Source: Cephalothrix simula (Eukaryota > Nemertea > Palaeonemertea > Archinemertea > Cephalotrichidae). From it: a DNA stretch of 13,011 nucleotides. The position numbers and the translations under genes are program-made. Positions within the stretch are counted from its first letter, which is position 1. Each line of letters starts with the position of its first letter. The stretch lies in contig JAXIUW010162225.1 of assembly GCA_035591015.1 (NCBI GenBank), positions 1-13,011 of the forward strand, in the 5' to 3' direction. This document shows, one piece after another, positions 1-7,340 of this stretch. The notes beneath the pieces are model-generated. The model ran no database searches, was not told the DNA's origin, and worked only from the letters and a program-made list of their open reading frames with translations.

Positions 1-79
1 AGAAAAGGGATATTTTTAATATTGTGCCAATTCCATATATACTGTACAATTTGATTAATATAGTGTATTTTTTAGATAT

Positions 80-463
80 TTGTCCGTCTGTCTGTGAAAA
101 TTAATATCTCATCCGACACCAGGAACGGTATCGATCGGTACAATGCATATAAATGATGTACATAAAAATGCAAGGCCCCCACGGAGCCCGCTTTGCCATT
201 TTCAGGTCAAGGTCATGGTCACGTGACCTTGGAGATAGTTCGTGGAAAAAAGTCAAAATGGTCGTAGAGAGTTGCGGTTTTCGCCATTCGGTGGAGAATG
301 AATTAGGTTTATGAGACATTTTTGTCATATATTGGCCACCAGGGGCGCTTTTCACCATTTCTGAAATTGTGTTCTGGCCCTCATTTCTCACTGCTTTTTC
401 AGCCGATACCTCAGGTATTGATGCGCGCGCCGAGGGGTCTTAAGGTCTCTGACCATTATGTTT
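80..463 (+). repeat. Dispersed repeat family, copy 1
   Basis: This copy matches 10812-11147 and 11194-11573 closely over most of its length and in the same orientation. Shared landmarks in order are a short GTCT run, TCCGACACC, ATCGATCGG, GATGTACATAAAAA, CCATTTTCAGGTCAAGGTCATGG, GTTGCGGTTTTCGCC, a GGCCAC..GGGCGCTTTT segment, CAGCCGATACCTCAGG, and GATGCGCGCGCCGAGGGG near the end. No long open frame survives in common between copies, so it is most likely a non-coding mobile element or fragment of one. No terminal inverted repeat or target duplication is visible at the ends, and no Pol III A/B boxes were found. The class is unknown. Confidence 0.85.
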
Positions 464-1510
464 GTAAATTCAGATAATTTTATCAATTGGGAAAGGCATA
501 ACATTTGAAGTTAACTTTGCACAAAATCCGGCGTTTTTTGTCTGCTATCCAAAGCTCATTACCTTAATGAGCTTCTGCTGTACATGTGTATATAGGTAGC
601 ACATTTTTATCTCCATGGATAAAATCGAAATAAAAGTTTTTTCATTAAAAGGCCTTGTTTGCAGACTTAGAGCGAAATTCAATTCTTTTATTTTCCTATT
701 CTTGGGCAGAATTGGCTTTTCAAGGGGTGAGACAATTCCGATATCTCAACTCAATTAACTGTCTTTTCTGTTTTCATTTAACCCTTAAGGTTTGGATGTA
801 TAATAAAAATTAACCCACAATATAAAGAACTTCGGGACAAATTTTCCTTATCTTTTGGCAAGAATCAATGTATTGATTTAAAGCTTTACACTTTTCAAAG
901 CCCAAGGAAGTTCCAATTGCATATAACGTCCTAACATTATTGGACTATGTTCCCCTGAGATATTTTCTCTGGTTCGCAATGAATCAAGTGGTCCAAAGAG
1001 GAACGAATTTTCGTTTTAGGAAAGGGATGAATTGTCAACTCGACTGAAGGGATTTAAAAATTGTAATAGAAGATTAACTTTGTGTACTGAGGTTATTCAT
1101 TTGTTGACATCTCAAGAATGATATAATCCCATAGCTGTTGGAACAATTTCAAAAAAGTTGAACGATTGGCCAGAATGACATTGGGATTTTTATTTCTTCA
1201 ACTGAATCTTAAAGTATTCCTTTGAGGGATAAAAACGTTCTTTTTACAAATGCCAATGTTAATGAAAATAATAATTTTAAACGATATTTCGATACTATGT
1301 TGCAATTTTGTAAAATCTCTGGTAAAATCTGTTACCAAACTCACATGGCCAGAAAAGTTCCCTCTCCAGTCCAAAAGCATCTCCGATGTAGATGTAGATA
1401 AATGATGATAGCCTTTCAATCAAAATAGTTGAACTGGTTTTACTGATGACTGATGAATTTTCAGCCTCAGATATTTGGACCAAAACCAACTTGGCCACAA
1501 AAATTTTCGA
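464..1510. other. AT-rich stretch without recognisable features
   Basis: Short open frames occur here (for example on the minus strand at 1198-1555) but they have no recognisable domain, are rich in residues typical of translated AT-rich DNA, and overlap one another in different frames. I see no repeat unit, RNA gene or coding exon. Confidence 0.6.
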
Positions 1511-1568
1511 CCATATTATATTATGAATCAGAAATGCACTGGCAAACAAGACCACGAAATTTCCCGTC

Positions 1569-1651
1569 GTGTGTCGGGATCGAATCCGCGACCTCTGGCA
1601 ACGTCACCTAGCACACAACGAGAAACGCTCTAACCGACTGAGCTATCGCCC
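1569..1651 (-). pseudogene. tRNA-like head, array copy 1
   Basis: Read on the minus strand this begins GGGCGATAGCTCAGTCGG. The A box TAGCTCAGTCGG (1634-1645) fits TRGYNNARNNGG exactly and a D-arm-like GCTC...GAGC pairing is present. The B-box region GATTCGATCCC (1576-1586) is one base off GGTTCGANNCC. The stretch between D arm and T arm is about 14 nt longer than in an ordinary tRNA and the 3' side does not pair with the 5' acceptor strand, so it is not a functional tRNA gene. Confidence 0.7.
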
Positions 1652-1789
1652 TTTAAAAGGACGATTCGATAGACAGAGTTATATCTTCTCTCGTTGTATA
1701 CCGCAAGTGCTATGTGATCGAGGCACTGGCTCCATACTATATTATGAATCAGATATGCACTGGCAAACAAGACCACGAAATTTCTCGTC

Positions 1790-1872
1790 GTGTCTCGGGA
1801 TCGAATCTGCGACCTTTGGCAACGTTACCTAGCACACAACGAGAAACGCTCTAACCGACTGAGCTATCGCCC
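1790..1872 (-). pseudogene. tRNA-like head, array copy 2
   Basis: The A box at 1855-1866 is again a perfect TRGYNNARNNGG match. The B box at 1797-1807 (GATTCGATCCC) has the same single mismatch as copy 1, and the base just before it differs. As in the other copies there is no closing acceptor stem. This is the most diverged copy in the head region. Confidence 0.7.
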
Positions 1873-2018
1873 TTTAAAAGGACGATTCGATAGACAGAGT
1901 TATATCTTCTCTCGTTGTATACCCGGTCGCGCAAGTGCTATGTGATCGAGGCACTGACTCCATACTATATTATGAATCAGAAATGCACTGGCAAACAAGA
2001 CCACGAAATTTCCCGTCG

Positions 2019-2100
2019 TGTGTCGGGATCGAACCCGCGACCTCTGGCAACGTCACCTAGCACACAACGAGAAACGCTCTAACCGACTGAGCTATCGCCC
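2019..2100 (-). pseudogene. tRNA-like head, array copy 3, both Pol III boxes intact
   Basis: The A box at 2083-2094 and the B box GGTTCGATCCC at 2025-2035 both match the Pol III consensus exactly, so this copy is the one most likely to be transcribed. It is also the first in transcription order (minus strand), so a transcript from it could run through copies 2 and 1. The acceptor stem is missing, as in its neighbours. Confidence 0.72.
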
Positions 2101-2200
2101 TTAAAAAGGACGATTCGATAGACAGAGTTATATAGCTTCTCTCGTTGTATACCCGGTCGAGCAAATGCTATGTGATCGAGGCACTGGCTCCATACTTTAT

Positions 2201-2465
2201 TAAAATGTATAACTCAGTATGATAAAAGCACAACCATATTTTAATTTATAACTACATAAAAACACAAATATATTAAGCACATGAATGCCTCAGCACAAAT
2301 AATTCATTTTTAAAGTCTTAATAGGAAAAGTTGTGGACAATGGTTGTGAGGTGATTGCTTATAAATTATCGTTCACTAGAACTATGACTCTATGTAAAAT
2401 CATTTCGTGATTTTGAATCTTTTTTTTAAACATTTTACCATTTGGAAAAATAAGATTTCAAAAAA
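2201..2465. other. AT-rich spacer without recognisable features
   Basis: Low-complexity AT-rich sequence between the tandem array and the minisatellite. No coding exon, RNA gene or repeat was recognised. Confidence 0.5.
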
Positions 2466-2621
2466 TGGCCAAATTGTCCGTGGCGGAAATGTAAAATGGC
2501 CCAAATCAACATGCCGAAAAGAACTGTGGCCCAAATGTCCTATGGCCGAATAAGTTCGTGGCCGAATTAGTTTTGGCCCAAATATCCGTGGCCGAAATCA
2601 ACGGGGCCCAAATATCCAGAA
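2466..2621 (+). repeat. Degenerate ~16-bp minisatellite (TGGCCSAAAT core)
   Basis: About ten imperfect units of 14-19 bp follow one another. Examples are TGGCCAAATTGTCCG, TGGCCCAAATCAACA, TGGCCCAAATGTCCTA, TGGCCGAATAAGTTCG, TGGCCGAAATCAACGG and GGCCCAAATATCCAG. The constant part is TGGCC[C/G]AAAT and the variable part is a 5-7 bp tail often containing TCC. Later units alternate between GGCCC and GGCCG forms, which suggests a two-unit (about 30-bp) higher-order period. Confidence 0.75.
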
Positions 2622-3347
2622 TTTAGGAAGCTACAAAAAGCACGTCGGGCGTCGGCCTGAAGTCCTTTCCTGCAATGTGGGTGTGAAAGTTGACATTGTA
2701 AGATGCAAAAATTTCGTGATTGCAACACTTTAGCTTCAAGAAATACATCTTTCGTAGGGCATAATATGCTTACATATCTATATAAAATCGAATAGGATGA
2801 CCTCTGTAAAGTGTAAATGAGCTGAATTCAATAAGGGTTTTCATGACGGACAGACTGAAGTAATATTTTGTTACCCACTTGATATTCAAGACGCGAGCAA
2901 AGGGTCAGGATATGTCCAAGTTTCTTCCTTAACAACCAAATTGGCGAACTGGAGTCAGTTCCAAAAAGCAAAGCGCAATGGGTGAAAAAATCTGCGCAAC
3001 AATAATCTCAAATTGGCTGATACAAAATTCTGATCGGATTCTTTTCATAATTTGTAAATTTGACTCTGACGATCTGACTCGATCATTTTGACTTCCAAAT
3101 TATCGTTTTATTCTCATAAGGAAGTCAGAGAACGTCTCAACGTCAATTTAGGGTATAGTGTTAACTTCTAACAGCCATCAAGATTGAAAATTTTTCTTAC
3201 GTTAGGGAATCCCAATTCTGATCCCAAATGATTACAATTTCGAAAGGTTTTTATAGAAGGTAAGGTAATGGGAAAACTATCCGGATTTGAAATTCTTTAG
3301 ATTGGAATTAATAAAATCTTAGGTCTCTCTCTTATAGGACCAAAGAG
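2622..3347. other. Stretch without recognisable features
   Basis: AT-rich sequence with frequent stops in all frames. No domain-bearing open frame, inverted-repeat element or RNA gene was recognised. Confidence 0.5.
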
Positions 3348-3594
3348 CAGGGTGACCACGCGTCTGGAAAAATTGGAAATGTCATGGGATTTTAAAATGG
3401 GTCAAAAAAGTCTAAATTTCTGGAAAAGTCATGGAATTTTGAGAAAATCAAAGTTTAAGCGTTTAAGATTTTTCGCTTTTCACATAAAATATTTATAAAA
3501 TTTTGTACTGAATTCTGCATATTGGCTGGGAACGTCAGGGAAAAGTCATGGAAATGTCATGGAATTTTGTTTTGGAGCTGTTGTGGTCACCCTG
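3348..3594. mobile_element. Small TIR element (MITE-like), CAGGGTGACCAC ends
   Basis: A 12-bp terminal inverted repeat is perfect: CAGGGTGACCAC at 3348-3359 and GTGGTCACCCTG at 3583-3594, giving a 247-bp element. Inside are several copies of GTCATGGAATTTT-like subterminal sequence (near 3383, 3429, 3546 and 3558). CAGGG-type ends with subterminal repeats are typical of hAT-like MITEs. There is no clean flanking duplication: CCAAAGAG on the left against AAGATGTT on the right. The element may therefore be old or the site decayed. It has no coding capacity. Confidence 0.7.
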
Positions 3595-4687
3595 AAGATG
3601 TTTAGCAGATATTTGGGCTATAGGAATTAGCTTCGAAAAGCTATCAAAAGAGAAACATTTGGTTAATGATCACCGAGTCGCAGATTCAAGAATGGACTTC
3701 TTCCGGAAATGACGTACGTTATTAGCGTTCAGCTTCTTGAGGTGTATGTTAGGACTTAGATATGTCTAAGCTAACCATGTGACGGACATGAAGAGTTGGA
3801 ATCACATTTCTTGTGTTTGTTTATGTATTATATGATACGTGTCAGCGTCATCCAGTCTTGTCCTAATGGATTGAAAAATGACTGCGGAGACGAAATCAAT
3901 TTTTGGCCTGTGGCGGATATTCAAAACCTATTTTACTTTTTGTAAACAAATCTACCATCATGGGTGGGGCAATTTCAAATATTACGCAGCTATTGTACAA
4001 GTAAAATGCCACTGTTTCTGCTCCAGACCCTTGCACAGTAACGCAAATTTAAAAAATGTGCGACAAAATTCAAAATTTCGAAAATTCTTTAACAATATTT
4101 TAGATGATACATGTAGGAATCCATAAAGATGAGTTTTAGGTTTTGAAAAAAATGCTGTATTATGATCTACATATTTATTAGAATGCCCAAAAGAAGGACT
4201 CTTCAATTTTTTTTTACAAATTTGCAGGAAAATATCAAACATGGCTTAATGTTATTGCTAATTCGACGGTTAACTTCGATACAAAAAATGCGAATAACGA
4301 AGTTACTGAAAACTATGCAACTGAAACAGTGACAGGTGTCAAACGCCATGGGATGTCCCCAGATGTCTAGTTTTGTTATCATTCATCCAAAATTTTCTCA
4401 CTCGCTTGGTTTTTTTTACAAATCGCAAAAAAAAACACTAAAGCGAAACACCGATTTTTTTCGTGACGAAGTTACCGTGGAATTTGTCTATTATACAGCG
4501 CATATTCGTTATGAAAAATTTGGAATAAGCCCTGAAACAATTTTTTGGGCCCACAATGGAAATTTTCTTTCAGGGAATAGAACCCTTCAGAGAATACAAT
4601 TATCCGTCGAAGAACAGGTCTGACAATGGCCTGTGGTTCGTGCTGGTAGTGGTTGAATGATCTACTGCTCTTGAATAGCAGGGTGTG
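3595..4687. other. AT-rich stretch without recognisable features
   Basis: Open frames of up to about 95 codons are present on both strands (for example near 4336-4623 on the plus strand), but they overlap each other and have no recognisable domain or conserved-looking motif. A perfect 8-bp inverted repeat TAACTTCG / CGAAGTTA lies at 4271-4278 and 4298-4305, probably by chance. Confidence 0.5.
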
Positions 4688-4902
4688 TGATCGGACCACC
4701 TAATCGGGGCCGCAGAGCCTCCCAGCCCCTACTCTGGCTGAGCCCTGAGGCCAGCTTGAGGGCCTACTCGACGGAGTCAATTAGGCCGGCCTGCTCGACG
4801 TAAACAACTTTTCCCAGGGTCTGGTGTGATATTTCCTGGGCGGGAGGGGAGATTGATTGGACCAGCTAATTTGGGCCGCTGCCTCCCAGCCCCTACTCCG
4901 GC
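4688..4902 (+). repeat. Diverged direct repeat pair, GC-rich
   Basis: The segment 4688-4740 recurs at 4854-4902 about 165 bp later. Both read TGATYGGACCANCTAAT, then GGGCCGC, then a 17-bp exact match GCCTCCCAGCCCCTACT (4717-4733 and 4881-4897). A 2-bp gap separates the alignments. The pair sits where base composition rises at the left edge of the virus-like pseudogene block, so it may be flanking or regulatory sequence of that element. No coding frame is evident between 4688 and 5034. Confidence 0.6.
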
Positions 4903-5034
4903 GTTGCCTTATCAAGCACATGAGACTTCACATACATAACCCCAGGTACAGCCCACCACCCACGCGGCCAAGGGGGCTCTTCTGACTAGCTGATGCGGAC
5001 GGCTAGCTAGAGAAAGGCCCGTACTTGGGACATC

Positions 5035-6486
5035 ATGGCAGAAGACAATCGGTGCGAGTGGCTGCTCGTGCATAGACACGAGCACTGTGGTCGGTCCTGC
5101 AAAGACGGTCTCTTTGGGTTTTATCGTGCACAACGACCCTTAATTGACCTGGATGACTAGGTCCCTCCCCCGGTTCAGGTCCCAGCTGACTAGTGGGTTG
5201 CGATTCTGAACGACGCCAAAAATGAGTTTGAATTTGATCGCGCCGTTGCTGTCTTCTCCACATGGTGGGTAGAAGTGCATGACCTATTCGACACGGCAAC
5301 GTTGAGATCGCTGATGGTATGATGCTTGCATGTGGGCTTCTCGCAGTGCTTGCTTAGCTGATGCACCTCATGAGAATAAAATTCCTACGTGAGTGAGACG
5401 AAGTTGAGTGGGTTGTTGAAGACAAGTTGACCCCAATCTGGGCTGAGAGGAAAAAGGGCAGAACGTTATCGATCTCTCGGGAAACAAAGCCTGGCGTCCT
5501 GACCGGGGAGGACAGTGTGTTCTATCAGAATTCCTACCCCGTCACCGCGGTTGTGCATGGGATACCCCATCGGAGATGCAGATCCGGCCAACATTGCTTC
5601 TCTTAGGGATGGAGACCTTAATTTTGTGGACCAGAAATTTGTAGAACACTTTGAGGGAGCCCTGAGGGGTAAAGGCCTCAGAGTCACAACGTGCCAGAAG
5701 ATATAGGATTGGGAAGCGAGTCCATGAAACTGGAAAAGATGATAAAAAGGGCAATCATCCTGCGGGACATTGCCGGTGAGAACATCTTTAAAAGTCGGAA
5801 GTATGGAAATGGTGGCCGTCGAACTCATCACCCACAACGGCCATGCCTGGCCCAAAGACCTCCACTTCCCCCAAATCAGAGAGGTCCACCTATACGAGGG
5901 CGACGTCTGGTTATCCGAGCTATACGAGAAGCCACCGGAGGGGTAGCCAAGACAGGCAACTCACTGTCAACCAGTTTATACTCCAGGACGGATGTACATA
6001 CAGGATGCGAGAAACTCATGAGGGACTTCAGAAGATTTGCAATGGCCTGGGCAATCCAACCCTGGCTGACAGGGCTTTCCACGAGAACCATGCATTATAG
6101 CTCGAGCAAAGAATGGCTGGAAACCAACCCCGGTTGGTCTCTTGGTCTCTTGGAAGGCATCCAAAAGGCTTGTGTTGAGCACGACCACGTGGCCTCTGGA
6201 ACTCGATGGAGTACGACACGAGGGACGTCGTAAGCATCGACATGAATTTGAAGGCTTGCTATCCAGCCTCCTTCCAGGGCATTGGCGAAGCCAATCCATA
6301 CTTCAAGCGGTTTGGACATCCAGTGCACCGCATGACCCGTGTGGCCATCAACGGCCCTCTCCCGGAAGACGTTGGCACTGGATAAGCTGAGGTCCAGGAG
6401 TGGGAGTTCACTAGACTGCCACCCTGTCAGCCCTGCCTGATTTGGGAAGCATTTCGCAGAAAGGGGCTGGGTACCAACACCGATCC
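5035..6486 (+). pseudogene. Degenerate polymerase-like gene of a virus-like element
   Basis: A plus-strand protein-like signal passes from frame to frame: frame 1 at 5035-5322, frame 3 at 5364-5563, frame 1 at 5557-5703, frame 3 at 5691-5800, frame 1 at 5800-5946, frame 2 at 5947-6100, mixed frames to 6190, frame 2 at 6194-6413, frame 3 at 6414-6486. In-frame stops lie at 5158, 5191, 5320, 5394, 5704, 5944, 6098, 6383 and 6438. Base composition and codon use are unlike the AT-rich flanks. The best landmark is DMNLKACYPASF at 6239-6274, which resembles motif A (D..SLYP) of family-B DNA polymerases. Near the start, CEWLLVHRHEHCG has Cys/His spacing suggestive of a metal site. From memory the segments recall uncharacterised proteins of cnidarian virus-like or Polinton-like elements, but this is unverified. 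The gene is dead. An ATG at 5035 is the likeliest original start. The end is lost at a junction near 6487. Confidence 0.5.
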
Positions 6487-6487
6487 T

Positions 6488-7015
6488 CAAAGTCCAGTGG
6501 GATGCAAACCTGCTTTAAAATGATGGCTTTTTCTTTTGCGACAGTGACATCATTATTTCCTGCACCAGTGAGCTGCAACTTGGGCGGCTTGACTGCCTTG
6601 GTAGGCTGCATCTTTTCGTTCCTTTTTGGTTTCCACAGGTCGTTGTAACATAGCCACACATCGGCATCGTCAATAAACTGTACTTCATTCCCATCAATTT
6701 TAATAGAAAGCTTTTTTACCAAGGAGTCCAATGTTGTTGACAATCGTCTTTTGCGTCTTTTCCTGAATTGAGGGATAATTTGAAGGCCAATCGTGCCGCT
6801 CCAGGCACTATAATGTCACTAGCTCCGAGATTCGGAAATCTCACAAGCAGGATCTGGTTCTGGTAAATAGTTGATGGGTTGTTGATTACTACAACTGTCT
6901 TCCGCACCCCTGTAACTCCAAACTCAGATTGAAGTTTTCTGTAAGGATCTAATTTAGCACCATACTGGCGTTTTGATGAACCAGAGGAAGATAAAACTGC
7001 ACCTATTACCCCTGA
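6488..7015 (-). pseudogene. Degenerate virus-like structural-protein-like fragment
   Basis: On the minus strand a protein-like frame runs from 7015 down to about 6770, then continues in a second frame to about 6488. One frameshift near 6765-6775 joins two otherwise smooth segments. Features seen are a Ser/Lys-rich start, VVVINNPSTIYQNQILLVRF, a beta-strand-like region with VPGAARLAF, and after the shift VKKLSIKIDGNEVQFIDDADV and CYNDLW, ending just past IPLDFE. From memory this matches a family of uncharacterised proteins in cnidarian genomes that may be capsid-related. I cannot confirm a capsid role. The frame is preceded by a TAG at 7016-7018 on this strand and the C-terminal half is missing, cut at the junction with the plus-strand pseudogene. 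High beta content and alternating hydrophobic residues are compatible with a jelly-roll protein but do not prove it. Confidence 0.45.
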
Positions 7016-7018
7016 CTA

Positions 7019-7340
7019 TGATGACGCTCTGGGAAGAGAGTCTTGATCAGAGCTTGGGAGACAAGAATGGAGGTACACGCTTTCTACGAAGTAGTCCAGG
7101 AATCTACTGGCTTGACTCCTGGCATTACTGATTATCCCAAGTTTGAACTGAAAAAGGATCGTAATCTGTATCTTCTGGCCAACTGTAAAGAAGTCGTTGA
7201 CAAATTTGAACAATCCAAGCCAACTTCTGGCTCTTCCCTCAATAGTTCAGCAGATTGGCCGTGGTGGTGCTGAGGTAGTCCGGGTTGATCTTGGGCTAGA
7301 ATATTACACTAGCAGAAAAAAGAGCTTCCCACCAGAGTAA
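7019..7340 (+). pseudogene. Unidentified plus-strand coding remnant
   Basis: Frame 2 is open from about 7023 to 7270 and includes LIRAWETRMEVHAFYEVVQ and a Lys/Asp-rich stretch near DYPKFELKKDRNLYLLANC. A shift around 7225-7250 leads into frame 3, which reads a Gly-rich segment and ends at TAA 7338-7340. Codon use looks protein-like on the plus strand, and the antisense reading is Phe-rich as expected for a shadow. I do not recognise the family. It lies next to the structural-like fragment on the opposite strand, so it is probably another gene fragment of the same element. A minus-strand reading in frame with 6488-7015 (interrupted by the TAG at 7016) is the alternative. Confidence 0.35.

Larger units (their letters stand above)
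1511..2200 (-). repeat. Tandem array of three tRNA-derived units
   Basis: Three direct copies of one unit lie head to tail. The anchor TTATGAATCA starts at 1521, 1742 and 1970, giving periods of 221 and 228 bp. The difference is mostly a 7-bp insertion (CGGTCGC) near 1921-1930, which is also present as CGGTCGA in copy 3 and absent from copy 1. Array edges are CCATA.TATTATGAATC at 1511 and CCATACTTTAT at 2190-2200. Each unit carries a tRNA-like head on the minus strand with matches to both Pol III promoter boxes, followed by an unrelated body. Copies are roughly 95% identical by eye, so amplification looks recent relative to the surrounding sequence. This fits a tRNA-derived SINE or a tRNA-pseudogene-bearing tandem repeat. 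Repeated SINE insertion would rarely give such exact head-to-tail joins, so unequal exchange is more likely. Confidence 0.85.

Noticed and set aside
101-391. Minus-strand ORFs recurring at 101-391, 10717-10953 and 11027-11275
   Set aside because: They share words such as LHFLCTSF only because they are antisense readings of the same repeat family. The frames break at different points in each copy.
1569-2100. Three functional tRNA genes
   Set aside because: The A/B boxes are good, but the acceptor strands do not pair and the region between D and T arms is about 14 nt too long with no proper anticodon loop, so these are tRNA-derived, not tRNA genes.
4271-4305. loxP-like recombination site (TAACTTCG ... 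CGAAGTTA)
   Set aside because: Only the 8-bp arms match. The spacer is 19 bp instead of the 16 bp between the same words in loxP, and a phage site makes no sense in this context, so it is chance.
4336-4623. 95-codon plus-strand open frame
   Set aside because: It is rich in Phe/Lys and has no recognisable domain, overlaps an equally long minus-strand frame, and lies in AT-rich sequence, so it looks random.
5466-5855. 129-codon minus-strand open frame over the polymerase-like region
   Set aside because: It is the antisense shadow of the plus-strand signal. The plus-strand segments have more protein-like composition and continue across the neighbouring frames.
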